Positions 1-6,680 are shown, numbered from the stretch's first letter. The stretch is DNA of 8,238 nucleotides from Lysobacterales bacterium (GCA_024710675.1 JANJUH010000118.1:1-8238); one strand, 5' to 3'. Program-made: numbers and translations. Notes: generated from the sequence alone by a model not told the origin.

Positions 1-189
1 CATCTGATACAGGCCGAGCAGCAGGCCGCTCAGCACCAGCACCGCGCCCATCGCGAAATAGACCTCTTCCGACTGCTGGCCCAGGTCGGTGACCCGGGAC
101 AGGAACAGGAGCAGCATCAGGTGCGCCACGGCATAGGCGATGGCCCAGCCCTGGAAGCGGCGGCATTCGGCGAGGAACAGGTCGAACAT
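1..189 (-). CDS. ABC transporter membrane subunit, N-terminal part (cut by window edge)
   Basis: Only the first 63 codons are present; the rest lies left of the window. The peptide begins MFDLFLAECRRFQGW. It has a short amphipathic, Arg-containing N-terminus, a hydrophobic segment at about residues 15-33 and a second at about 44-63, as expected for the first helices of an ABC-2/YtrC-D-like permease. The ATG (187-189) lies 17 nt after the stop of the ABC ATPase gene, with a GGAAG ribosome-binding site about 9 nt upstream, so the two genes are almost certainly co-transcribed. By position it should be the inner-membrane partner of that ATPase. The substrate cannot be told from this fragment. Codon use and hydrophobic pattern are convincing, but the family assignment rests largely on context. 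Confidence 0.8.
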   Translation of the reverse strand, partial: MFDLFLAECRRFQGWAIAYAVAHLMLLLFLSRVTDLGQQSEEVYFAMGAVLVLSGLLLGLYQM

Positions 190-206
190 CGGGGCGGGCT
201 TCCGGG

Positions 207-1112
207 TCAGGCGGCGGCGGGCGCCGCATGGTGCTGGGCGAGCAGGGCATTGATCGCGCGGTCGAGGCCAACGGCCATGCGGTTGACCGAGCGTGCGCCG
301 AGGCCGCGCAGGAATTCGGCGAAGTCGGGCCCCTGGTCGAGCACCAGGTAGTGCTGCAGTCCGTCGATGCGCTGCTGTTGCAGGAGTCCCGGCACCGTGC
401 GCGGATCAGGGGCCTTGAACGGGATCTCCGCCACCCAGTAACTGACGCGCGCGACCAGTTCCTCCGGTGTCGCCATCGCCCTCAGCTTGCCGCGTTCGAG
501 CAGGATCAACTGGTCGGCGACGCGCTCGATCTCGTCCATCTGGTGCGAGCAATAGACCACCGTGCAGTCCTCGCCGCTGCTGCGGTACATCAGCGCCTCG
601 AGGAAAGCGCGCCTGGCCACCACATCCAGGCCCAGCGTGGGCTCGTCGAGGATCAGCAGCTCGGGTCCCTGCGCCAGCGCGAGCGCCAGGTTGAAGCCGG
701 CGCGCTCGCCGCGCGAGAGTTCGCTGACCCGCTGGCCCGGCTCCACGTGGTAATGGCCGAGGACTTCGTCGAAGAGTGCCTGGTTCCAGCGCGGATAGAG
801 CTTGCGCTGTGCGGCCATGATCTCGTCGACGCGTCGCCAGCCCGGCAGCGTGTGCTCCTCGTTGACGAAGCCGATGCGGGCGCGATCGTCCGGCGTCAGC
901 TCGCGGCAGTCGCGCCCCAGGATCCGGGCTTCGCCCGAACTCGGGGCCAGGAAGCCGAGCAGTATCCGGAACAGCGTGGACTTGCCGGCGCCGTTCGCGC
1001 CGACGATGGCATGGATCTGTCCGCGCGGGACTTTCAGGTCGAGGCCATCCAGCGCGAAGCGCGCGCCGTAGCGCCGAGTCAGGCGATGGGTCTCGATGAC
1101 GAACTCAGACAT
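207..1112 (-). CDS. ABC transporter ATP-binding protein (YtrB-like)
   Basis: This 301-residue protein is a single ABC nucleotide-binding domain (about 1-225) plus a 75-residue C-terminal extension. Visible motifs are Walker A GANGAGKST (38-46), signature LSRGE (132-136, a variant of LSGGQ), Walker B LLILDEP (152-158), D-loop GLD (161-163) and switch histidine H190 in YCSHQ. The Q-loop position in the IGFVNEE stretch (80-86) carries Glu rather than Gln. The protein should power a transporter at the cytoplasmic face of the inner membrane. The gene starts 15 nt after the GntR gene stops, with a GAGG site 7 nt before the ATG, and is followed by a permease gene. This is the GntR-ATPase-permease order of ytrABC-like cassettes, linked in Bacillus to cell-envelope antibiotic stress. 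The substrate is unknown. Domain identity is certain; the YtrB-like label comes from domain plus context. Confidence 0.93.
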   Translation of the reverse strand: MSEFVIETHRLTRRYGARFALDGLDLKVPRGQIHAIVGANGAGKSTLFRILLGFLAPSSGEARILGRDCRELTPDDRARIGFVNEEHTLPGWRRVDEIMAAQRKLYPRWNQALFDEVLGHYHVEPGQRVSELSRGERAGFNLALALAQGPELLILDEPTLGLDVVARRAFLEALMYRSSGEDCTVVYCSHQMDEIERVADQLILLERGKLRAMATPEELVARVSYWVAEIPFKAPDPRTVPGLLQQQRIDGLQHYLVLDQGPDFAEFLRGLGARSVNRMAVGLDRAINALLAQHHAAPAAA

Positions 1113-1127
1113 GGGCAGTCCTCGATC

Positions 1128-1538
1128 TCATGCCGACTTTCGGAAGGCAAGGCCTTGCAGCTCGCTGTCGATCCGGGCCACCGCCTCATCGGGCGCCACA
1201 TCGAGCGCCACCACCTCATGGACGAAGCGGGTCACGGCCTCGTCGAAACGCTTGCTGCGCTCCTCGGCACTGAGTCGCTGGCGTGGCGGGGCGACGAACA
1301 GGCCCAGGCCCTGGCGCGATTCCAGCCAGCCTTCCGCCGTGAGTTCGGCATAGGCCTTCGCCACCGTGTTGGGATTGATGCCGAGCTGCTGGGCCAGGCC
1401 CCGGACACTCGGGAGCTGCATGCCGAGCGCCAGTTCACCGGTGGCGATGCGCATGCGGATGCCATCGACGATCTGCCGGCTGATCGGACGGGCATCGCCG
1501 GTGGCGATCTCCAGCATCAGGGCCTGGGTTCGTGGCAT
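1128..1538 (-). CDS. GntR-family transcriptional regulator, YtrA subfamily
   Basis: This 136-residue protein has an N-terminal GntR winged helix (about 15-84). The PISRQIVDGIR helix opens the domain, LPSVRGLAQQLGINPNTVAKAY is the helix-turn-helix, and GWLESRQGLGLFV is the wing. A C-terminal helical stretch of only about 50 residues follows. The full GntR effector domains (FadR, HutC or aminotransferase type) are absent, and this short form defines the YtrA subfamily, whose members usually repress an adjacent ABC-transporter operon. It is the first gene of the operon. The ATG at 1536-1538 is chosen because a near-perfect Shine-Dalgarno lies immediately upstream; Met8 has no such support. A dyad overlapping the promoter suggests autorepression. 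The inducing ligand or signal cannot be inferred. Confidence 0.95.
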   Translation of the reverse strand: MPRTQALMLEIATGDARPISRQIVDGIRMRIATGELALGMQLPSVRGLAQQLGINPNTVAKAYAELTAEGWLESRQGLGLFVAPPRQRLSAEERSKRFDEAVTRFVHEVVALDVAPDEAVARIDSELQGLAFRKSA

Positions 1539-1549
1539 GGATCACCTCT
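1539..1549 (-). promoter_or_regulatory. Extended Shine-Dalgarno of the GntR gene
   Basis: On the minus strand the 11 nt directly before the ATG read AGAGGTGATCC. This matches the complement of the 16S rRNA 3' tail at 10 of 11 positions, with the GAGG core 6 nt from the start codon. It fixes the start of the regulator gene and predicts efficient translation. Its distal end overlaps the operator-like dyad by two bases. Confidence 0.8.
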
Positions 1550-1570
1550 GTACTGTGTGCACTAGTACAG
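1548..1570. promoter_or_regulatory. Probable operator of the GntR/ABC operon (dyad)
   Basis: A perfect 7-bp inverted repeat, CTGTACT (1548-1554) and AGTACAG (1564-1570), is separated by 9 nt; the spacer holds the small palindrome GTGCAC. The dyad starts inside the -10 box and ends at the ribosome-binding site of the GntR gene, so a bound dimer would cover the transcription start. GntR-family dimers bind such dyads, and YtrA-type proteins usually regulate their own operon. The dyad is seen directly; its use by this regulator is inferred. Confidence 0.7.
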
Positions 1571-1596
1571 TAAGGACAGGGTCGCGTGGATGTCAA
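1567..1596 (-). promoter_or_regulatory. Sigma-70 promoter of the GntR/ABC operon
   Basis: On the minus strand a perfect -35 box TTGACA (1596-1591) is followed by an 18-nt spacer and the -10-like hexamer TACTGT (1572-1567), which keeps the T1, A2 and T6 consensus bases. Transcription would start near 1560, giving a leader of about 22 nt that holds little besides the ribosome-binding site. The -10 box overlaps the right arm of the operator-like dyad. Confidence 0.7.
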
Positions 1597-1658
1597 GCGC
1601 CGCTTTGCCTCGTGTGCCGATCGACGCTAGGTGGTGTGTGGCGGAGGCACCTGCCTGG

Positions 1659-1746
1659 TCGTCATTCCGGCGCAGGCCGGACTCCAGGGTTTTTCGAGGC
1701 CACAAGGCCAGTCCGATCCGGATCCCGGCCTGCGCCGGGATGACGA
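1659..1746. repeat. MITE/REP-like inverted-repeat element
   Basis: Two 27-bp arms (1659-1685 and 1720-1746) are inverted copies matching at 24 of 27 positions, around a 34-nt loop. The outer ends read TCGTCATtCCGGCGCAGG on one strand and TCGTCATcCCGGCGCAGG on the other, followed by CCGG and near-GGATCC sequence. Intergenic repeats of the 'CGTCATtCCsGCGcAgGC' type are widespread in beta- and gammaproteobacteria, including xanthomonads. It would fold into one long hairpin as RNA or single-stranded DNA. It contains no gene. It lies between divergent transcription units, so it could also insulate them, but that is only inference. Confidence 0.8.
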
Positions 1747-1772
1747 GCGTCGGTACCGCGTGGCTGCAAGGC

Positions 1773-1790
1773 GTCGGCATGAATGCCGAC
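1773..1790. repeat. REP-like palindrome (GTCGGCAT type)
   Basis: A perfect 8-bp inverted repeat, GTCGGCAT and ATGCCGAC, surrounds a central GA. It is followed by CCCACAG, so the minus strand reads GTGGGTCGGCATTCATGCCG. This resembles the short 'GTrGGTCGGC...' REP/GTAG-like palindromes found in many copies in xanthomonads and pseudomonads, which are often mobilised by RAYT-type transposases. It lies 26 bp beyond the larger inverted-repeat element. The first ATG of the reading frame of the following gene falls inside this palindrome and is not a credible start. Confidence 0.65.
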
Positions 1791-1917
1791 CCACAGGCAT
1801 GCGGCGCTGTCGTGGGTGGTGAGTGCCAGGTCGTGGATCGGCAGGCGCCGCACTCCCCCGGGGCAGGGCGCTCTACGCGGGTTAGACTCCAGGGCGCTAC
1901 ACGCCGAATGCCCGACC

Positions 1918-4263
1918 GTGAGCCCACCGCGCCCGACCTCCTTCCTCGCCCAGCTCCGCGAGCGCCACATCCTGCCGGTGCTGACCGGCTGGTTCGGTCT
2001 GTGCTGGGCCTTGCTCGAGTTCACCGGCTTCCTGGTCGAGCGCTACGACGCGCCCGAGCGGATGGTCGATGCGCTGTTTTTGTCGATGTGGGCCTTCCTG
2101 CCCCTGGTGGTGGTGCTGGCGTGGTGGATCGGTGCTCCCGGTGAGATGCGCTGGACCCGCAGCCGGGTGCTGTCGGCCCTGGTGCTGGCCGTGCTCGGTG
2201 GCGGTCTGGCGCTCACCGTCGACTTGCGCCCTGGGCCCGTTGCGCCCGCCGTTGCCGAGGCGCCGAGCGATGCCGTGCCCGAGGCCGGCGCGCCGCCCAC
2301 GCCCTGGGTCTTGCTCTTTCCCTTCCGCGCGGGTGCCACGCTGGCACCGGCCGACCAATGGCTGGCCGAGGGGCTGGCCACTCTGGCCGAGCACGACCTC
2401 TCCTACGAGCCGCGCCTGCGGGCGGTCTCGGCACTCGCTGCGATCGGACCCTCGCTCGAGAGCCAGTTGCGGCTCTACGGTGCCCGCGACCTCGCCTCCT
2501 CTTCGCTGTCGGCGCGGCTGCAGGCGGCCAGGACCTTCGGCTTCGGCGCGGTGGTCATTGGCACCCTCGAATCGACGCCCGAGGGCTATCGGCTGGCGTT
2601 GGAACTCCATCGGCTCGGTGACCAGGGCCAGGCCGAGACGGTGGACCTGTCCGCATCCGACCCGTGGCAACTGGTCGACGCACTGGCCGGCGAGGTTCGT
2701 TCGCGGATGACCAGCCCGGACGATCCGCGCATCGCTCGCGACCCTGCCTACAAGAGCGTGTCCAGCGAATCGCTGGAAGCCCTCAGGGATTACGCGGCCG
2801 GCATGCGGTCCTATGGGATCGGCGCCGATGCGGCGGCCGCGCGCGAGCTGTTCGCTTCTGCGCTCGGACATGACCCGGGCTTCGTGCTCGCCGACTACCT
2901 GCTGCAGGCGACCCGCTCGATGACCGGCGAGACGTCGGCTGCGCGTGCCGGCATGGAAGCCCTGGAGCCGCGCATCGGCGTGTTGTCGGACCGCATGCGC
3001 TACAACATCCAGATCTGGCTGGCGCGGGTGCGCGGGCAGGAGGCCCGGATCCGGCAGGTCTACTCGATCTGGGCCGAGCAATGGCCTGCGGATCGCGAGC
3101 CGCGTTTGGCGCTGGCGCGCCTGGGCTTGCAGGACGATCCAACGGATGAGGCGTCCTGGGAGGCGCTGCGGGCCGCTACGATCGACGGTGGTTCGGCCAG
3201 CGAAATCGCCGCCCTGGCGCGCTCCTACCTGCAGATGGAGCGCCTGGACGAGGCTGACGATCTGGTCGACCTGGCGCGTGAGCGTGATCCCGTCGACGCG
3301 GGGACCCTGCTGCTGGCAGTGGACATCGCCAATGCGGGCGGACGCCTCGACGAGGCGTCGCGGCTGCTTGACGAAGTTGCCCTGCGTCGACCGGATCTGC
3401 AGTCGGCAGCGTTGTTCCGGGCGCAGCAGGCCATGCGGATCGGGGATGTGGCTTCGACCCTCGCGCAGCTGGCGAGCCTCCGCTCGCAGGCGGCCGCGGA
3501 TCCCGTGCGCCTGGGCAATGTGCTGCAGATCGAGCAGGACGTCCTGACCCGACTGGGGCGTCTTTCCGCAGCGCTCGCGGTGGCGGACGAACTGGCGGCG
3601 ATCGAGCGCGCCCGAATGGCGCCGACGGTCTACGTGCAAACGATCCTCGGCCGGCAAGTCGGCTTGCGCGCACTCGCGAGCGGTCCTGAGGCTGCCCGTG
3701 AGTGGGCGATGCGCCAGCTCGAAGCCGCCGGCCCGCAGCTCGCGGACTACGCCACCGCCAATGTGGACCTGATCATCGCGCTGACCCTGCGGGATGGCCC
3801 CGCCGCCCTGTCGGCGATCGAGCGCGCCGAAGCGGCCTGGCGCGCGACCGGTGCCGCGCTGCCGGCGGGTCTGTTCGACTTCCAGCGGGCGCTCGCCGTG
3901 GCCTGGCAACAGTCGGACGAGGCCGCCATTGCCGCACTCGGATCCGCCTTCGTCCTCGAGAGCCGACGCTGGGCGGCGGCTGGCAGTCGCGAGTCACTGG
4001 CCGAACGCCAGTACCAGCTCATCGACGCCGCGCTCGACGCCGGCGCGCCGGAGATCGCCGAGCGCTGGCTGACGCCGCTGCAACGCGCGCGCCCCGGCAG
4101 TCCCGAGACCCGCTGGCGCGTCGTCCGGCTGGCCGATCTGCGCAACGATCGTGAGACCATCGAGCGCGAATTGCCGCCGCTGCTCGATGCCTGGGCCGAA
4201 GCCGATCCCGGCTTCGAGGAGGCGCGCGAGGCCCGCGCGCTGGCGGCGCGCATCGCGCGCTGA
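1918..4263 (+). CDS. Inner-membrane protein with TolB-like domain and TPR repeats
   Basis: This 781-residue protein (GTG start) opens with a short cytoplasmic stretch (SFLAQLRERHILPVL) and probable membrane helices at about 19-40, 51-72 and 83-101. A Pro/Ala linker leads to a TolB-N/FlgO-like alpha/beta domain (about 130-265; WVLLFPF, then DQWLAEGLATL, and AVVIGTLEST). The C-terminal two-thirds is all-helical, with TPR-like repeats clearest at about 290-325, 427-460 and 462-495. This layout matches the sensor half of CadC-like or Ser/Thr-kinase TolB-TPR proteins, but no DNA-binding, kinase or cyclase domain is present. A role as an envelope scaffold or signalling partner is inference. The GTG is chosen because homology to the 'F..EL+.R.+L.V' membrane module begins there and upstream codons run through a REP palindrome. 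There is no clear Shine-Dalgarno. A TAGACT -10-like box (1883-1888) is a weak promoter candidate. The exact start is uncertain. Confidence 0.85.
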   Translation: MSPPRPTSFLAQLRERHILPVLTGWFGLCWALLEFTGFLVERYDAPERMVDALFLSMWAFLPLVVVLAWWIGAPGEMRWTRSRVLSALVLAVLGGGLALTVDLRPGPVAPAVAEAPSDAVPEAGAPPTPWVLLFPFRAGATLAPADQWLAEGLATLAEHDLSYEPRLRAVSALAAIGPSLESQLRLYGARDLASSSLSARLQAARTFGFGAVVIGTLESTPEGYRLALELHRLGDQGQAETVDLSASDPWQLVDALAGEVRSRMTSPDDPRIARDPAYKSVSSESLEALRDYAAGMRSYGIGADAAAARELFASALGHDPGFVLADYLLQATRSMTGETSAARAGMEALEPRIGVLSDRMRYNIQIWLARVRGQEARIRQVYSIWAEQWPADREPRLALARLGLQDDPTDEASWEALRAATIDGGSASEIAALARSYLQMERLDEADDLVDLARERDPVDAGTLLLAVDIANAGGRLDEASRLLDEVALRRPDLQSAALFRAQQAMRIGDVASTLAQLASLRSQAAADPVRLGNVLQIEQDVLTRLGRLSAALAVADELAAIERARMAPTVYVQTILGRQVGLRALASGPEAAREWAMRQLEAAGPQLADYATANVDLIIALTLRDGPAALSAIERAEAAWRATGAALPAGLFDFQRALAVAWQQSDEAAIAALGSAFVLESRRWAAAGSRESLAERQYQLIDAALDAGAPEIAERWLTPLQRARPGSPETRWRVVRLADLRNDRETIERELPPLLDAWAEADPGFEEAREARALAARIAR

Positions 4264-4285
4264 GCTGCCATCGTTCCGACTGGCG

Positions 4286-4311
4286 GAGCGCGCCTCAGCA
4301 GGGCGCCGCTC
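4286..4311. terminator. Possible bidirectional hairpin between convergent genes
   Basis: The 65-bp gap between the two convergent genes holds an imperfect hairpin. GAGCGCGCC (4286-4294) pairs with GGCG (4302-4305) and CGCTC (4307-4311), with one bulged C and a 7-nt loop. No T-tract follows on either strand, so intrinsic termination is doubtful. It is reported because it is the only structure in the gap. Confidence 0.35.
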
Positions 4312-4328
4312 GCGCACGCTCCATTGCG

Positions 4329-5840
4329 CTACTCGAAGCCATCATCGAACAGCGTGTCCGGAATCATGTAGATCCCGAAGGCAATGGCGAAGGGAGCGTC
4401 CATGCCGGTGCTCGGCCCACCGATCGTGCGGTTCGGGGCGATGTTGCCGTCGCCATCCGCAGGGAAGACCAGCACATTCTTCGGCGAGCTGTTGGCCACG
4501 TAGACCTCATTGCCGCGCAAGGCGATGTCAACCGGCAGGGCCATGCCGGTGTTGTTGCCGGAGATCACCCGCAGCGGCGCGGCATCTCCGTTCGCGTTGC
4601 GCGCAAAGGCGAGGATCCGGGCGTCGAAGTATTGACTGACGAGCAGGGTCGATGGCGTGGCCGCGAGGCCCAGGTTGCAGCAGCCCAGCAGGGTGTTCGG
4701 GCCGTTGAGGTGGCGCAGCGGGGGATCCATGCCGGAGGCGGTCCCGGCGTAGGCATAGATCGAACTCGCATCGGCGAAATGGCGCGCAATGAAGAGTTCG
4801 GCGCCGTCGCGATCGATGCCATAGGCGCCGGTCATCTCGGTCAGGCTGCGCAGCGGGGCGACATCGCCGTCGGCGAGCGGGTCGAACACGCTCACCGGAC
4901 CAGCGTTGGTCGACGCATACAGTTCGCCGCCGCTCAGCTCGAGGCCATAGACGCCACCGAGCAGGGTGTTGGGTCCGGCGATGATCCTGAGCGGTGCCCG
5001 GTTGCCGAGTGTGCCCATCGCAAAGGCGCGGATCCACTGGCCGCTGCCGCTGGACACGTAGAGATGGTCGCTGTCGAAGGCCACGCTGCGCACATCGGTC
5101 AGACCGGTGCTGGCCCCTTCCAGGACCGCGACGGGTGCCACATCGCCCTCGGCAGCGACCGGGTAGAGGCGCACCGAGCCATTGCCGGCATCACCCATCG
5201 CAAAGACTTCGACCGGCGTGCCGGCTTCGAGCCGTACGTTGTCGAAGCGGGTGCCGGGTGAGGCATTGTCGTAAAGGCCGACGCGACCGCTCAGGAACTG
5301 GCTGCCGGGCGGGGCGGTCACCGTGTCCAGGTCCAGCGTGCTGATGGCGACGCTGTCGTCGTTCAAGTAGGCACGCAGGATCGGCCCGTTCCCGGTCACG
5401 CGAACCCGGGTCGTGCCGCTCCCCAGGGCGGGCACTATGTTCGCGAAGCCATGCGGAGTCCAGGGACCGCTGGCGGGATCCGAGATCACGTGCCAGTACA
5501 GCCGGTCCGAGAAAATCACCAGGATCACGCCAGCGGTCGCGTCGGCATTGGCCCGGACCCACAGGCCACCATCGGCGGGCTGCAGCAGATCGACCTCGAA
5601 ACTGAAATCGGCCAGTTCGTAGGGCAGGATGGCCGCCGTCACCGGGGAGTTGCCGGGCTGCTGCGCCTGGTACGTTCCGTCTGCAGCAGTCCAGTCGCCA
5701 CGCACGCTGATCCATGGCTGCTGTGGCCCGGCGGCAAAATTGTCGCGCCACACCGGTTCGGCGTGAGCCGCGCTCGTGGCGAGGATCAGGAGCGCGGTTG
5801 CGAGCCGCAGGAAGCGCAACAAGTCGGATGTCATGGCCAT
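4329..5840 (-). CDS. Secreted protein: LamG/ConA-like region plus six-repeat beta-propeller, GFE C-terminal tail
   Basis: This 503-residue protein has a Sec signal peptide (1-27; hydrophobic ATALLILATSAAHA, cut before EPV). Residues about 30-207 look like a concanavalin/LamG-type beta-sandwich (WRDNFAAG near the start, GRVGLYDNASPGTRFDNVRL near the end). Six repeats follow, each starting with a G(D/N)xAPxR-like motif, at about 232, 279, 325, 370, 418 and 465, spaced 45-48 residues apart. This is the blade period of an NHL/SMP-30-like beta-propeller. The protein ends IPDTLFDDGFE, directly after the last blade. No catalytic residues are evident, so the likely role is binding carbohydrate or protein outside the cytoplasm. 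The start could be Met1 or Met3; a GGGGGG tract lies 7 nt before Met3 but touches Met1. The gene stands alone and converges with the TolB-TPR gene. The specific function is unknown. Confidence 0.88.
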   Translation of the reverse strand: MAMTSDLLRFLRLATALLILATSAAHAEPVWRDNFAAGPQQPWISVRGDWTAADGTYQAQQPGNSPVTAAILPYELADFSFEVDLLQPADGGLWVRANADATAGVILVIFSDRLYWHVISDPASGPWTPHGFANIVPALGSGTTRVRVTGNGPILRAYLNDDSVAISTLDLDTVTAPPGSQFLSGRVGLYDNASPGTRFDNVRLEAGTPVEVFAMGDAGNGSVRLYPVAAEGDVAPVAVLEGASTGLTDVRSVAFDSDHLYVSSGSGQWIRAFAMGTLGNRAPLRIIAGPNTLLGGVYGLELSGGELYASTNAGPVSVFDPLADGDVAPLRSLTEMTGAYGIDRDGAELFIARHFADASSIYAYAGTASGMDPPLRHLNGPNTLLGCCNLGLAATPSTLLVSQYFDARILAFARNANGDAAPLRVISGNNTGMALPVDIALRGNEVYVANSSPKNVLVFPADGDGNIAPNRTIGGPSTGMDAPFAIAFGIYMIPDTLFDDGFE

Positions 5841-5894
5841 ACCCCCCGGGCTAATCCCGATGGGGAAAAGCTAAGTCGGCTGCTGATTGCCACT

Positions 5895-5910
5895 ATTGAC
5901 GGGAGTCAAT
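5895..5910. promoter_or_regulatory. Operator-like palindrome in the divergent promoter region
   Basis: ATTGAC (5895-5900) and GTCAAT (5905-5910) form a perfect 6-bp inverted repeat around GGGA. It sits 55 bp upstream of the secreted-propeller gene and 194 bp upstream of the first barrel gene. Each arm contains a TTGAC -35-like core, one per strand, but I see no good -10 at the right distance on either strand. The rest of 5841-6104 holds no gene, only a small hairpin with a bulged stem at 6014-6031. Confidence 0.4.
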
Positions 5911-6104
5911 GCTCGTTCGCGGCCTTCAGTTTGCAGCGTAGGGGTCAGTCACGCTCCGGAAGTCCATGCCGAAGGGATGTCGAGTGACGGCTGCCGGGCA
6001 TCAATCGCGACTCGAGTCCCATCGGGAACTCGCCGCACCCGGCTGCGTCCACCCTGATGCCGGCCACGACGAGCCCGGACCCCACCCCCGAAAGGCGAGA
6101 TCGC

Positions 6105-6680
6105 ATGCATCCGAACCGTGGCCTGCTGGCCAGTGGCCTTTTGCTCCTCACGACCGGCGCGCCTGCGCAGGACTTCTACCTCGGTGCCCAGATCGGCGAG
6201 GCGGTGATCGAGGACTCGCCGTCGCGGGTGATCGGGGAACTCGACACCGAGCCGAGCTGGCGCATCCTGGCCGGCTGGCAGTTCCACGAGTCCTGGGCCA
6301 TCGAAGGCAGTTACCACGACTTCGGCGAAGCCGACGGCAGCTTCAGGCCCTGCGACCAGCCCTGCACGCCCGACATCCCGGTGCAGCGCAAGGTGTCCAG
6401 CGATGCCTGGTCGGTGCGCCTGGCCTGGCGCGCCGGTACCGAGCGCTGGCAGCCCTTCGTGGCCGTGGGCTGGACCTGGCTGGACAGCGATGGCGTCGTG
6501 CGCGGCCTGGGCTCCGGTGTTGGCGTTCGCTACGACGAAACCGACGACGGCTTCAGCGCCGAGGCGGGCTTGCGCCTTCAGTACACCGAGCACTTCGCCC
6601 TGCGCGCGGGATACGAGTACTTCGATCTGGCCGCGGCGGGCTCCGGAGCCTTCAATCTCGGCGCAGAGTGGCGATTCTGA
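6105..6680 (+). CDS. Small outer-membrane beta-barrel protein (OmpA-like barrel fold)
   Basis: This 191-residue protein has a signal peptide (about 1-22; LLASGLLLLTTGAPAQ, cut before DFYLG). The mature part consists of alternating beta-strands and ends in a C-terminal Phe (GAEWRF), the usual recognition signal for the BAM complex. Strand pairs such as WRILAGWQF/WAIEGSYHDFGEAD and FALRAGYEYFDLA suggest an eight-stranded barrel of the OMP_b-brl type. Cys83 and Cys87, in an RPCDQPC stretch, lie in an extracellular-loop position and could form a disulfide. The ATG at 6105 is chosen because AAAGGCGAG lies 5 nt before it and the signal peptide starts there; an in-frame ATG at 6057 would add 16 non-signal residues. 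There is no OmpA peptidoglycan-binding domain. Partner and ligand are unknown. A similar small barrel gene lies 317 bp downstream on the same strand. Confidence 0.88.
   Translation: MHPNRGLLASGLLLLTTGAPAQDFYLGAQIGEAVIEDSPSRVIGELDTEPSWRILAGWQFHESWAIEGSYHDFGEADGSFRPCDQPCTPDIPVQRKVSSDAWSVRLAWRAGTERWQPFVAVGWTWLDSDGVVRGLGSGVGVRYDETDDGFSAEAGLRLQYTEHFALRAGYEYFDLAAAGSGAFNLGAEWRF

Noticed and set aside
228..1565. Long plus-strand open frame (445 codons) opposite the ABC and GntR genes
   Set aside because: It is antisense to two genes with clear conserved motifs, and its translation is low-complexity Arg/Ala/His-rich sequence, typical of GC-rich shadow frames.
1783..1917. Upstream extension of the TolB-TPR protein to the ATG at 1783
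   Set aside because: That ATG lies inside a REP-like palindrome and the 45 extra residues resemble no protein; similarity to the family membrane module starts at the GTG at 1918.
1897..3909. Long minus-strand open frame (670 codons) opposite the TolB-TPR gene
   Set aside because: Its composition (very rich in Arg, Gln and Gly) and lack of any recognisable domain mark it as a shadow; the plus-strand frame has membrane helices and TPRs.
6014..6031. Hairpin (GAGTCCC with GGGAACTC) upstream of the first barrel gene
   Set aside because: The stem is short and bulged with a 3-nt loop and no T-tract; such structures are expected by chance at this GC content.
6057..6104. Upstream ATG for the first barrel protein
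   Set aside because: It would put 16 polar residues before the signal peptide; the ATG at 6105 has a good ribosome-binding site.
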